Origin: Gymnorhina tibicen | Taxonomy: Eukaryota; Chordata; Aves; Passeriformes; Artamidae | DNA length: 64,000 nucleotides | Reading direction: 5' to 3' | Assembly (NCBI GenBank): GCA_013399875.1 | Contig: VXAZ01008276.1 | Location: 818,495-882,494, forward strand | Part shown: positions 24,242 through 38,500 of the stretch, piece by piece | Numbering within the stretch: position 1 is the first letter of the stretch | Layout: each line of letters begins with the position of its first letter | Made by a program: the position numbers and the translations under genes | The notes under the pieces: model-generated | What the model saw: the letters and a program-made list of their open reading frames with translations, nothing else | Told to the model about the DNA's origin: nothing | Databases searched by the model: none

Positions 24242-27200
24242 CAATTTTTGGCAGCAGAGGAACTCAAGAGCTGTTTTCTATTTTCTGATATTGAAATAGG
24301 CGCATGATTCACTAGAACATGAACATCATCCTGCATTCAGATAGACTATGAATCAACCAATCTTAGTACCAGTTCTTAATTCAGCTCTTCTTCTCAAGGT
24401 GGTGCCAAGGAAAGGTGGAGAGGATAGATTAGAGGAATGAATACACTGATGCAGGGCTGACTACAAGTTTGCATGAAGTATTGCAGCAGATCTTCACATC
24501 TTACTAGCTCACTTTAACTATTGTCAGAGTCCCAAGACAAAGGCTGTCTTTCATCTTACATTATAATACAAGCTTCTTGAAATGCATACTTAAATACATG
24601 AAGGAATGGAATAAGTATTTTGATCTGATTATTTTCTTCCAAATTTTTAACTTGTGCTATTATACCCAAAGAAAAAAGTTTTCATCTCTTAAATACTTAT
24701 TTAAAAGTATTGCAAAGGATGTCTTATTTATGCAGACAATTGTACAGATTTTTTTATTTTGTTCTTCCATGTAATTACGTACTGAACACAGTTGTGCTAT
24801 GAATGGTAAAATCTCAAATTCTAAAAACTTCCTAGTGCTAATGGACTTGGAGTGCTTTGCTCTTTGTTCATTAGGAGTTTACAGGGCACGTTTTATTCAA
24901 TTTGCCAAAAGCAACATGGTGATTTTCTGAACTGATTCAGTAAATTGTTATTTATTATATCCTTAGTAGGTAAACTTGCTCAGTGCTATCTATTTTAAAA
25001 GGTAGAGAGCGCCAGCTTTGCAACATCTTTTAAGCAGTTCAAGAGGAGGTTTCCCCCTCATTTCATTTTGCTGTTTGTTCTGCTAAGGACCTGTGGTCTC
25101 AGCTCAGCACCTGTCACACCAACAGAACATCCCTAAGCACACCACTGGGGTCCCACCAGTGCAGGAGAGCTGGCAGCACACACCCGCAGGCCTTTCACTG
25201 CACACGTCTTTGGCTTCAGTGTCTTCAGTCTCAGATACTCCAGGCAGAACAAAGCATCCCTACTCACATGCACCTTTCCCCACACTACTGGGAAAGGAAA
25301 TTCCCTTCATTATACATTGGTTTAAGTTGGATTCCTTGAGACAAAGTGTGAGGAAGTGGATTTTTCCTCAGCTCTTGCACTATCCTACGTAGCCTTGGCC
25401 ATGAAACCGCTGATGCTGCCTCATTCTCTGGTGATCAGCTGTCAGGTGGGAAGGGGGGCACAACCTTCATGTGCAGAAACCTGATTTACACTTCTGCTGT
25501 TGATAGAACGTCTAAAACCAGTTTGAGGAATTTTGAGCGGTAAAAATAAGCCCTAATATTTCCAATAACATTAAGATAAGAAGTGATAGACTGTTCTTTA
25601 ATGGGGAAGCACAGAAATGGTTTTTATTCATAAAAAGACCAGCGTAATTTATTCAAAGATTGAGTCCTCATTAAAGATACAGAATAGTGCATGTCACAAA
25701 TGGTTAAGGCTTTGAAATTCTTTGTGGATTATTCACCGAAATTTGCATTGCTACACAGCATGAACTATTTTTGGATTCTGCATAAATAGAATATCTAATA
25801 CAGAATTACATTGTAATGAAATATGCAATAATGCAAGTACCCATAGAGTGCTTTTCATGTACTGCAGGCATCCAAAAGTTTCAAATGCATAAAACATGGT
25901 TACACTTGCTGCACAAATGACTGTATATCAGGTTCATTCCCCTTTAATTAAAACTCAGAAGTAAAGCATAGATACATACAGGCTGCTATGACATAGTTAT
26001 TGCTACTGATATTTTGTATCATGGCAAGTATCATTGGCAACTTGAGTGAATAAAGATTGTGATTGGTCTTTAGGGCTTGGTCCTCCCGGCTAAACTGGAG
26101 ACTTACACTTTGTGTGATGCAGAAAATGCTATTTGTTAATGATCCATGAAAATGCAGATAAGGCAGCTCTGGATCTGATTGTTCCATAAGTTGCCACACA
26201 AATTTAAAGAGGCAATATAAAAACACCATTATATTTAGTTATCTTTGATAGTCAACTCAATAATACCTTTGATTTTAAAACACAAGAAAAGAATAAAAAT
26301 ATTAAAATATACATATATATACATCTATATGCAGTCCACATTGAATATAAAATTTTCCTATTGTCATTTCCCCGACTTTCTTTCTCACTTACAGTACAGT
26401 GTAACCTCAGCAGCAGGATTGAAGAGAGAAAGCATAGCCTCAACACAGGCTGATCTCTATCTTGCCTGCTAGGATATTTTTAGGAAATAGATACAGTGGT
26501 TTCAAACCCTCCTGGGCTAAGAGGAAGCAAAAATCCTGATCTTTCACTTCCCTGATCAGTGTGTTAACACCTAGGCTATTATGTAAAAAAAGGGCCACTA
26601 ACTCACCTGGCAGCAGGAGGGGTTTTTTGGTTGAATTCACTGCTGTCTCAATGAGTTAGGGATGGTACAAGGACAACTAGCTCACCATGTCACTTTAGGA
26701 AATAAGGCAGAAATTAAATATGTTCACAACCCTCTTCAAATTACAGGGATACTAAGGCATCTACCACTTTGATACATCTCTTCCCAGCCCAGGTTGCTTC
26801 TTAGCATGCACAGGGATATGATTAGGAACCTAAGGAGATTAGTGGCTAATAATGCAGGTGACTTGTGGTTTATTCTTAACTGTGCTCCCTTTATGCACCC
26901 TCACCAGTTTTTCCAGGCACACAAAGTATAGCTGAAAATTACATTTTTACTTTAACTTCTTACATAGCAATAAATACACCTACTTCTCTATGTTTTTGCT
27001 TTAGGCTCTTTTGCTACAGATTCAACAAAACAGCCATGTATTTATGGTGATAGCTTTACTTTTGCACATAGAAGAGCTAGATCCTATTTTTTAAGCATAA
27101 GTACATGGATGCTTCCATTATGGTGCAACTGCAATGAATATTATGTCTTGTATTGCTTTCTTAGTCTTCCTCTATTAACATATCCATCATCTGTACAGCA

Positions 27201-27338
27201 CAGAATAATTATCTGCTACCTATTTCAACAATGACACACTTGCAATATTTTCCTAATATTAGACAGGTCTGATCAAAATAGACATCTCCTGGACCAAGCC
27301 TCACCACACTCAGCCTGAGCACACAGCAGTTCTGAGAG

Positions 27339-27370
27339 TGCACAACACCCCTGCACACAGAGGGGTGCAC
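27339..27370. repeat. Bulged inverted repeat (possible hairpin)
   Basis: The left arm GTGCA...ACCCCT (from 27339) pairs with AGGGGTGCAC (27361-27370), leaving a 4-5 base bulge and an 8-base loop. It is short and may be fortuitous. Confidence 0.4.
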
Positions 27371-30300
27371 AGGAACATCCCTACAGAACTGGTCAGATCA
27401 AACCTGATGCAAGGCATAAAGTAAGTTTGGGGTATGATTTCATGCCCACAGTGCCAGGTGTGGAAATGGTTCCAAATAATCAATCAACACAAATAAGCCA
27501 TAGTGGCTCCTGTGCCTGCTCTGCCTCCATGTGCAAGGGAATTGTCACCTGAAACCTCACATGAGACCCGTGCCAAGCCGGAGCTGCTGCCTCCTGAGTG
27601 CACATTCAGGAACAGATCAAGGAGTTTGGCTATGAAATATGGCTGTAAACAAGAAGCTGTGGATCTGATCAGGTTGGAAGCTTAAGGCAAATGCATCACA
27701 AGTGCTTTCCCATGAGCTCCTCATAAGATACGTTGAGGACCCGCTCCCATCCCCCTTCCCTGAAAGGTGTGCTGTTCTCTGGGGTGGGGAGGGAGTTCCT
27801 GTGGCAGAAGCTTCAGCAAACCTTGCCTCCCTCTCATGGCTTGTCACTACAGATAGATATTTTCTACTCAAACTTTCTGTAGAGCAGTTGATCAGCTCCA
27901 AAGCAAATAGCTATGACTCAGTTTATCACAACAACAGAATGGGAATTAACATTAGAAGCTAATGCTTCATCTGATTGTGAGGAGGTTCTTAATCTTGTTT
28001 CTAATTAATTTTGACAGATTGAATTAAAATGCTTATTTGCTTTGCATTTGGTGTGCATGGGGACCTTCCTGACTTCCTCTTGTAAGACATGCTGTCAGCA
28101 CCAACCTTTTTTTTCTAGGCACTGGACAAGAGGACTAAGTCCTTATTTCCACTTGTTAGAGGCTCCTGGTTTTTAGCAAGGCTTTCCTTCTTTTTATGCT
28201 GTTTTGCTTTTAATTTTTCAGATGTAGAAGTTTTATTTTAACTTGGATAATAATGCATAAGCTCACATTTTGACTATGAAGTCCCCTCACTATATTCTTT
28301 TTTAAAAGCCTTCCTGTGTTAGTTCCAGCTGAAGTATCAGAGGAAGAGATCTCTTATCCTTCTCTGTACTTTCTGTCAAAACACTAGGAAGAAACCTTTT
28401 TGAGCCATTTCAGCTGGAATTAACAAGAGAAGACTGATTTCCTAAGGTATGTGTTCCTTCTCCTGACAGTCAAGGAGACATGCTGCTTCAGGAGAGAAAT
28501 GACTTTTCTTGCATTCTTTTCTCCTTCTGATGCATGAACACTTCTCATTACTATTCATTTGAATTCTAGTTGCTTGCAGGGGTGGGTGTAAGTTCCTCAG
28601 CAATGAGCACTTTTTAGAGCTACTGTGTGCAAAACTGTAACTATCAAACAATGCTCAAGACTAATTCTCAAGAGCTACAATCTATCACAGTCAGGAGATT
28701 ATTGGATTCCTGTGATTCTGTACCCTGTGCCTTAATACCTGCAGTTTTGATGACTGCTGCTAGACTGCACAAATTTCAGGGAAGGGGAAACAAAAGAGGT
28801 GAGTAAAGTCTTCCAGCAAAAAAATTTCACAGTAAATGATAAAGAGCTTGGAAGGTCAGGAGGTATTCTGCAAAGAATTCAAGCTAGTCCCCTTAGACTA
28901 TACATCAACTGCATTTGTAAAAGGCATGGCATTGGAGCACACAGGTGACTTTTTTGTTCTGTGTTTTAAAAAAAACTACAGTTACACAAACTATTGTAAA
29001 AATAGCACACAGGAAAAGTATAGAGATGAATTGCATGCAAAAATAGTACACATTCACTGCCACCTTGTATTAGCATCAATAAAATAACTAACGGCCCAAC
29101 AAAAAAGTAAATCCAAAATAAGCCCTTTGGAATGAATGGAATTGATATGACTCCTAACATAACTTAGCTCTTGCTCCAAGTGCTGAGCCCAGCACAGATG
29201 GAGTTGGTTACTCTGCATTAGAACTGCTGTAACTGAGGGCAGAATTTTCCTTGGTGACTCCTTCCAGTTGTTTCATTGGGGAGGTAAGAGTGATGTAAAG
29301 TCTTCACAAAAAAAACAAATCAGTGAGATGAGATCCTGTCCTTTTGATTGTCTTACAAGGTATTATTGGACTGATCTGAACTATTACATGTCAACCATTA
29401 TTTAATAACACCATAGAAGAAACAATATTTTGATGACCTCCAATCTGTGAGTTAAAAAATCTCCGTAAATCAACTGGTATTATTTTCCTAGATTCATTAC
29501 CTTCATTGGAATCATCCATTTTCTCAGTATTAGCATGGCATTTTCATATTTTAAAGTGGCCTCATGACTGGTTTTAAGAGCTACATGCAGATTTTGTCAC
29601 AGGTATGCATATAGTACAAGTTTTTTAAGTTCCATATATATGTTAAATGACATGAAATAGATACATGTGAAAACTAAGAACAACCCTTTACATAAATATT
29701 AGTTAAGCCATATACAATATAATGCAATTCCAAACTGAGCCATTCAAAACCTCTCTATTTACCGTGGAAGGCAACTTCCATAATTACACACAAAGCCTCC
29801 CACCAGTGTAATTAGCTCCACTCTTCCTCACTAGGACAAATTGCAGTACTTTGAACTAATCTGTAAGGGGAGAAATACAGGATCACATATTTAAATGTAG
29901 CTCTCCTCCTTCAGCCTGAAAATTACAAGCCAGCAAACTTGTGATTCAGAAAAGCTTGCTAAGGTATTTTCTCTAGTACCTGGAGAAATCTCCAAGGCAG
30001 AGAATTCTCTGCAAAGGATGCAGCAAGAAAAGGTTCTGTCCACTACTCCATTAACAAAATTGTGTCTTGGTAATCTGTGAAACTCTGAAGTAGCTGAATT
30101 TCTTCCCTACCCCAACTCCCAAGAGCACTGAGTTGTCTTCAGTTTGAAAATCAGCCCTTTGTTGCTGCAACACATTTTAGCTTATATTTCTTTTAGAGAC
30201 TTTTTTAAAATGTTGTTCTTTACAATTCAAGTGCAAGTCTCTCGAGGTTTCTCATTCTTCAATTAAATATACCCCAGCATGGCCACTGCTTAGCATACTG

Positions 30301-33300
30301 TAAGCTCTAACACCAACAGGCTGTGACTAACAACCAGTGGAGAAGGCAAATTGTTAACCTCGTGTGAATGGAAGCTTATTTTATGATGCTCACAAGCATC
30401 TGATAATGCCCTGTTAATGAAACTTCAGTTGCACTTTATTCCTGACAGACGGGAACACGTTCTGTATCTTTCTAGATTTAATGACTATGACAAGTCTTGC
30501 CTGTTTGCTTCTAGCAGTGCAGTGCCTGTCCTGACAACTGAGTCAATTCCCTCAGAATTGATCCACACTAAGCCATGCTGCTCCCGCTGCTGCGCTGCCA
30601 GAGCCCGAGCCAGGAATGGAAGAGCAGCAGGGGCAGCCTGTGGAAGCTGCAGTGGCACCTCTGACAGCAGCACCAAGTCTATCATTGGATCTAGAGGATA
30701 AGTGACAAAAGAAGAATGAACTTTGGCATAACATAAACCAAACAATGTCCTGGCTCACAGAGCTGACAGCTCCTCAGACACTGAGGTGAGGTTTGTCTCC
30801 AGTCTTGGGAGGCAAGGATGGGCAAAAGACTAGGTAATTTTTTTATAAGATGCACAGCAATATCTTTCAGTGCTGAGGGCACAGAAGAACATTTGGGGAA
30901 GAGTAGTGCTCTCACTCACCCAATCCCTTTTCCACCCTCTCTCAGCACAGCATGGACAGCCACTGAACCCCAGTAGTCATGCCCTGGGGCTGTGTGTCCC
31001 CAGAGGCAGCACTACTCCACTCCTCAGGCAAGGCTTTAGGGAACCCCACCTACTCCAGCTGTCATCAAACAACTGGGCACTTAGACCACTCAGACCACAT
31101 CACTCCTATGATGACTGTCTGTGTTGATTCTTCAGCACCACTGTGCGAGCCTAGAGTGGGCAAGTGGCATAATTTTTCCTTTTTAACAAAATTTAAAATA
31201 TGGATACATAGATTATTTTTTTCTTTCAGCAATTTCTTTCTCTTCTTTACTCCAGTGTTCCCCTAAGAACCAACTCTCCCTTTTCTGTGCTTTTTATTTC
31301 TACGAAAGTCCTATTTTGAATGCTGAAATCTCTCCCGAATACTTCAAATATTGGTCATCACTGGTTCCCACAGCATTGATTCTATGCCATGTGGCACCAG
31401 TAGATATCATCTACTCCTGAGCATGAATCACTTTCTGTAATGATTGGCATTTTCACCAATTAGCAATCCTTCCATGAGATGCACATGTCAAAACAGTATG
31501 CAAGTTTGTTTTCATGCTGCTGCAATATGTCTTAATTTGTTAATACTGCTTGGACATAAAAACCAAGAATATTGCCCAACTTCTGTGATTTTTTTTCCCC
31601 CTTTAAAAATGGCTCTAATTTTAGGAGTCAAAATACACTAAATATTCAAGAACTGCTGAATTAGAAATACCCTGAACTTTTAAGAAGAATCTTAAGGAAA
31701 CAACTTCTTAATCACAAATTTTAGCATATGACAGATGTTTGCAAGGTAAAGGACGTTTGACTTCTGTGCCCAGATTCAAAACAGTTTCACTGTGTAGCTT
31801 GCCAGAGTTGCATGGGCCATGATCAGCACCAGTGAAGTCAAGGGAAGCTTTTTAATCTCTCTTAATATGCACAGATTTGGCCCTCTTTGGGCCCAATTTT
31901 CAAACCAAAGGCCTTTAATACGTGTATCAGAAAAATCTGTCAGCACAGGTCTCAAATCACCTTACAATATTTATTCTTTCAAAAGTATATATGATACAAA
32001 TATTCCTGTTCCCTTTTTGCAGCTAAATAAACCACAGTACAGAGCCTTTAAGCACCAGATATCCATACAGATGCAGTAAGAGTAAATTGCACCTGCAACT
32101 TGGCTTTCAAAGATGATTCTCACACTTTTTATAAGGATTTTTTTTTCTCCACAAGCTGTGGATATAAAAGTACTTGCCAACAGAAAGGAAAAGTGTTCAT
32201 AGTATGGAAGGCAGTCTGGAGAAAAAAAAAAACTAGAATGTTTTAAAATGTTGGAAAGAAAGAAAACATTAACTTCATAGATCCCTATTTTGCTATTGTT
32301 CCAGCTCCTATCAAAACTTTCTCATCAGATTTGCTGTCATGAGAGAGGCAAGCCACAAAACTTGCCAGTGAGCATTTCTTATGCTATCAGTGCACTGTCT
32401 GCAGGCAGGCTTCACTGTTTTTGCTACAAAAAACAGGTTGATATTTAGAAGCAGAAACAGAATGAGAAGCGTGTTTGAGAATTCTGCTTTTGTGCACATG
32501 TTAAACAATTGAAGAGAAGCAAAAGTAATACCATTTCGTTCATAAAGATGGGAGTGATGAAAAATGGCAATTACACAATGTAACTGCCACTGCATAAATG
32601 CAGAACTGAATGCTTCTATGTATACAAACACATATGCTGCTCCAATGAAAAAATGGGGGGTTGTTTGTAATCCAGAGGGAAAAAACAGAAGGGAAAAAAT
32701 GTAAGGAAAGCAAGTGACATAAGAAAGTAGGTGGAAGAAAACCTTAGTGCTATCAAAATAGGTGGAAATATTTCCACTGACATCACTGAAGTCAGGATTC
32801 CACTGCATCTCTATACTAGATTGAAAGCTCTTCCCTTTGAATACTGACTCATCTTGACAGTGAAGGATATTTTTAGTGACAACAAAAGGCAATTTTCTAG
32901 CAGAAGGGATTCTAAATAAAGGTCAAGTAAAACTGTACATAAGCTCGAGGTCAGGTTTAGTATGGCCTTTTGGACATGAAAATGAGGAATATTTTCCTAT
33001 TTGCAGCTAAAAAGTAAAAATTTTGGAAGAAGTCTTTCTTGACCTACTTATATGTGGAAGTCTGATGACTTCAGAGTACTTCCTACTGGGAAAAAAAATT
33101 TAATAGCATCTGTCCTTTCCAAACTGCAAACACCTGCCAGCATTAAAAAATGTGTATTCTTATTTTCCTGTTCATCACAAACACAAAATACATTTTAATA
33201 CTCTACAAACACCTTACAATAACTAAAAATATACCATTTCCCAAAAATTAATATGATTTCATTTGCTATTTGAAAATTCATGTTAGACTTTTCCCCTTTC

Positions 33301-34111
33301 CATGGATTATTGTACATTTTTCTCCTCACCCTTCTTTCCCTGTAAGGGAGGAAAAACGATGTATATGTTTCCTAAGGGAATGATTCAGTGGTTTCTGCAC
33401 CTGGAGTGTCAGCCATGGCCAGTCTTGGAAAACCCAGCTGGGCACATGCTGTTACTTGAGTGGTGCTGTGCATTTCTTCCACTTCAGCTCTGCTCGGCTT
33501 GTTATTTTCCTTTGCAGTAATCTGATCTGGGCAAAAACCTTTAACGTACCACGGGTAGTAAGAAAAGGAGTAAAATGCACCTTCTTCCACTGTTCAGACA
33601 AATAAAACTATTAATCACATTTTGACTTTACTAACTGAAAACCTTTTAAACAAAGTGAAGCTTATGCAAAATGCTGCTCTTTGAGAATCAGATTTGTCTC
33701 ACAGACCAAGATGCCACAGAGTCTTCATAGATTAACTGAATAGATCCCAAGGTTATTAACTGGCATCCCTAGACTTAGAAGAAATTCTAAAAATTTTGCC
33801 ACAGCAAAATAATATTCTGCTCCTGTTAATCTGCATTTTATGACATTTTCTGTTTTGCTATCTTTGAATCTCGTCTCAAAAGCTATATGTTTACAGTAGG
33901 CTGACATACTTATGTGACCTTCAGGTATCTTTATTGTATTCTAGATTTATTTCCCTTATCTTGAATTTCATGGTGGAACTCTGGATTTTATCAAATATCA
34001 TTATGAGAATCCCAGAGCAACATCTTCCTCATCTGCCCTTTCATTTGTCATATTTCTGTGAAGAAGCCAATACTGTCTGCCAGCATAAAACAAACCAGCC
34101 ATATGTAGCCA

Positions 34112-34514
34112 TGTGAGGAGCAGCTCAGGTCACTTGGGCTGTTCAGCTTGGAGAAGAGGAGACTGAGGGGAGACCTCAGTGCACTTACAGCTTCCTCATG
34201 AGGGGAAGAGGAGGGGCAGGCACTGATCTCTTCTCTGTGGTGACAGTGACAGGACCTGAAGGAATGGCCTGAAGTTGTGTCAGGAGAGGTTTAGGTTGGA
34301 TATTAGAAAAAGGTCTTTACCCAGAGGGCAGTTGGGCACTGGAACAGGCTCCCCAGGGAAGTGGTCACAGCACCAGCCTGACAGAGCTCAAGAAGTGTTT
34401 GGACAAGGTTCTCAGGCACAGGGTGTGACTCTCGGGGTGTCCTGTGCAGGGCCAGGAGTTGGACTCAGTGATCCTGGTGGGTCCCTTCCAACACAGAACA
34501 TTCTGTGATTTCTG
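34112..34514 (+). mobile_element. CR1 LINE, 5'-truncated 3' end
   Basis: About 403 bp matches the 3' end of avian CR1 retrotransposons in sense orientation. Recognisable blocks in order are CTTGGAGAAGAGGAGACTGA and GGGGAGACCTCAGTGC. They are followed by GGTTTAGGTTGGATATTAG, GGCACTGGAACAGGCTCCCC and GAGTTGGACTCAGTGATCC. It ends in the family's degenerate octamer tail ATTCTGTGATTTCTG. It is a dead fragment containing the end of the ORF2 region and the 3' UTR. No intact reading frame is present, and the 77-codon ORF at 34275-34508 is incidental. CR1 is the dominant interspersed repeat of birds and also occurs in reptiles, which supports the avian call. Identity to consensus could not be computed. 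Confidence 0.95.
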
Positions 34515-35544
34515 TTATACTGCTGTCATCAGTGTTGATCTAGGAACATTTACCAGCCAGATCAAAAAGACTTTCTTGAAGACAAACTTGTTTTTCTTTT
34601 AAGTTTCTTAAGGACACTGTGCCCTCACACCACACTGTGATGGCGTGTCTGTACCTGCAGTGATATCTGCCATATGCAGAAGAATTAGGTTCTGTTGCTT
34701 TGATAGGTGTGAAAGACATCTCATGAACTTCAGAACAGAGGACAGATAAGTAGTACATCGCATATGAAGTATCGAGCAATCATTTTCCATTGTAAGCACT
34801 TTTTTTAAAATTAAGATGTAAAACTACTTTACTAATTTAATTTCTGTTCCGAGTAGAAGCATTTGAGTGTTCCTCATAGGAGAGACAGAATGTGTCTCAA
34901 ATATCATTGAATTATATGACAAATGCATAATGCTAAATAAAAATTTTATACTGCCTAATGCACAAGTTAAGTCCCTACTATTAAATCTGATGCCTGGTAG
35001 TAAATCCAAGCTAGAATGAAAAATAAAATAGATCTTTGTGTTTACTCATACTGTAGTAACTGTCAAACAACACTAAGGATTTTTTTCTCAATGAAGAGTA
35101 CGCTTTCAGCAAAGCAGGAGATTAATAAACATTTCAGGTTAAAACTAAAAAATACGTTTTGATTCAAGAGTAGAAACTTGAATGTTTCCTAGTGTTCTTT
35201 GGACAGATATCAAACAGGGACATCTGTTCTTGTGTTTCTAAAAGCTGGGGTAAGTTATAACTAATCCACAAACATGTATTCAAAAGAATACAAGACATTT
35301 AAAATGCAACACACAAACCTAATTCAGTCAAAATAACGTTCAGCTGACAGAGAAAAGCAAAATGCAAAAACATCAAAAACAAATTTCAGGTTTACTAATC
35401 ACAAAGGTCAAACATATTTTTAAAGTATTTGTGGGTTTAGATACAAAGGAAAATGAAAAAACAAAACAGTAAAACATATTACTAATCCTCAGTTACAATG
35501 TAGTTTATGAAATGCAGAAATTTTGAATGTAATTCTGAATGGGG

Positions 35545-35561
35545 AAAAAAAAAAAAAAAAA
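35545..35561. repeat. A-run (17 A)
   Basis: A mononucleotide run follows GGGG. No processed-mRNA features were seen upstream of it. Confidence 0.8.
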
Positions 35562-38500
35562 GAGTTATTACCTGTGCGATAAAAAGTGAGTTGGGGGGAA
35601 GAGAAGAGTATCTGGAACAGAAGCCATAAAAAGGCAAAAACCTAACAGGGAAAAGCTACGTACAGGATGTTTGTTTTATCTGTGACTAACCAAAATGCTG
35701 ACCCAACCAGAGGGACCAGGGAAGGAAATTAGCCAGTCCTGCCCCTTCTCTGTGTGTTCCACTGAAAGTCTCCAGTGCTACCAGCTGTCTCTCCTTTCCT
35801 GCTTTTCTCAATAGCTTGATCCAGTTAGGATTATTGCCTTTCCGTAGACCTGGCTACTGGGGAGCAGGGCTCTGAACAGAGTAGGCAGACCTTTAGTTGG
35901 TAAAGGAATAGTCCGAGAAGACTTGTAAAGAAAGAACACACTGGGAGAACAGGTCCATCTCTTTCTGATTAATTAGCAGAGCACTACTCCACTTGCCTAA
36001 TGTTTTAAAGAGATACTAAGATGACACAAAAATATTCCTGCAGCAGAACTGCCTCAAGTGGGCAAAATTGAGTTGTTAGAATATTTTTTTTCCCCTCAAA
36101 ATATTCGTTTAGCTATGGGGGTTTTTCTGTATGTATTTGCTATGAACACCTTTCTGACTGACTCCCAACAGCCTCTTTCATAGTATCCAGCTTCAAACAC
36201 ACAAAGGATATGCCTATCTGGATACTAAAAAGAAAAAAAGCAGTTAACACCTTGGAAAAGGGCCCGCTTTATTACAAAATACCATGCCCCACACACCTGG
36301 CTTTCTCAGTATAGGAAATCCTTAGTGTGACTTGACAATAATCTTCTGGATAAGCATCTAAGCCTGCAGAAATCAGTGCATCTCAGCACTGGACTATGCT
36401 GCATTTGAAAGCAGAGAGGACTAACCCAAAGTTAAAGAGTAGCTGCATTTTTGCACAGTAAATAGTCTTCTTGGTTAACTAATGTAAATGAAATTCCACA
36501 AAATATTCTTCCATTTTGCAGGCAGATACCCTAGACAGATATCCTAATTCTAATAATACTTAGATTTATTATGCTATTTCTCACTTATCTATTTCCTCTT
36601 TAGTCTGTCACCCAGGGGCATCAATTACTTCTTGTTTTTTAGTGTATCCTGACTTGATTTGCATAGACAGCTCGCATGACATATTTCTTATATTATTGTG
36701 TTTCTCTGTGTAAATAATTTTCTAAAATGGTTGCAGTGCTGAGCTAAAATAATGTATATACACATTATGCTCCTGATATATTTAGGCCTCTAATCTTGTT
36801 TCATAAAGCTATAGCATGATTCATAGGATAAACCCAAAGGAACAAAAACGGTTGAATTCAAGAACTCACCTTCAGTGTACCCAACTAAAATTACAAGGGC
36901 ACGAGAAGCAGTACACCAGAGTTCTATAACTTCCAGAAACAGTGTCCAAAACAAGTTAGAAGCTTCCAAGGCTTTGCATATGCTGATGATTATCAATCTA
37001 AATGGCAGACATGATACTTTTTATTTGTGAACTATTTCCAGAAACATCTACATTCTGTGGTGGTAAATTCCTGGCCCAGATGTCTGTATTCCCAGCAGCA
37101 GGCAGAGCCTTCAACCCAGTTATCAGTGCTGGCATCCTGGATCATGCCTGAAGACTGGCTCTGCTCCCATTCTGTAGACATGCTCACACGAAGACAAGAC
37201 CCTTTGAGGGCAGCTTTTCCCCATCCCAGCAGAGCTCACCAGCTATTTAAGGTATAAAGAGCCACATGTTTGCATCAGAGAATGAATCTCAATTTTTAGA
37301 AAATTCTGAAAATCCCTTCAGGTACAGAGTTCTTTTGGTTTCTTCTATTAAAACAACTTTATCTTGTCTAAACTATTAAATAGTCCATGAGGCAGAGAGA
37401 TGAATGGACTCTGAAGCCTGTCTTTGCCTCATATGAGGAAAATTGAGGCTTACATCTAAATGGGTAAATACTACTACTACTGCTATCACAAATGGGACCC
37501 ACAGAGATCTATCACCAAATGCCATGTAGCCCTCACTGTGGTTCAACTTGCAACTCTGGATCAGGCAAAGTAAATGTGAAACAAGGCTTTGGAATGTGCT
37601 CTATTCCCCAGGGCCATTAGGTGTCTGGAGTTACGGGAGGCAGCACTACTTTCCACAGAGAATATCTAATATGAGATTCTAGTTCAAGATCCCAAGACAG
37701 ATCCACTGATGCGAGTGCCTCCCAGAGGAGAGAGTTAAACAGGGAGAGGTACTTATGCTTCCCACCCTCATCAGCATCTCATTTCAATGTAGCCTCAGTG
37801 GATTTTCACTCATTAGGACTCAAAAGTCTCTTTACGACTAAGCCTCGTTATTATAGACCACAAAGTTCACGATTCCAGCAGGCACTTTGGGGTCCGGCAG
37901 TTAGGTGATGCAGTGCTGAGTGCTACAACACCCAAATATCCCAAAGAATCAGTTTCAGAAACATATTTCATAAGGTCTTTATAGAAGCTGAGCAGATGGA
38001 GTCCCATAACTCCTGTACACACTACGCCGTACCTACACAAATGAGAAGGTCAGGGGCTCCCTGAGAAAATGGTTTATCAGCAAGGACTATAGAACTGCAC
38101 CCCTGACCTGTTAAACAAAACAATATCATAACTAAAGTAAGTGTTCATTAACATTTTATGCATTATTATCTGACTACCACCACACTTGGTTCCCTGCTGA
38201 TCACAAAAATTAGTTACTTCCCTTTCTGTTTTTAAAAGAGATGTCTGCAACCCAGGCAGTGGCACAGGGTATTCCTGTTTCAGAACAAAGTCCTGCCCAG
38301 TCACACTGGCTAGACAGGATAAGGGGAAAGGGAAGCAATCTATCTTTGCAGGACTGTGTTGCATGAACTTGCTATTTTCATCTGGCAGTTTGGTTTATGT
38401 GACTGCTGGTCTGCTAATGTTACTTGTGAAAAATCTCTCTTCCCCTGTTCTCAGCATTACCGCATTAAGCAGGTGGAGAACTTACACCCAAGCTTTATTC

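Noticed and set aside
34275..34508. 77-codon ORF
   Set aside because: It is entirely within the CR1 3' fragment and does not follow a CR1 protein frame.
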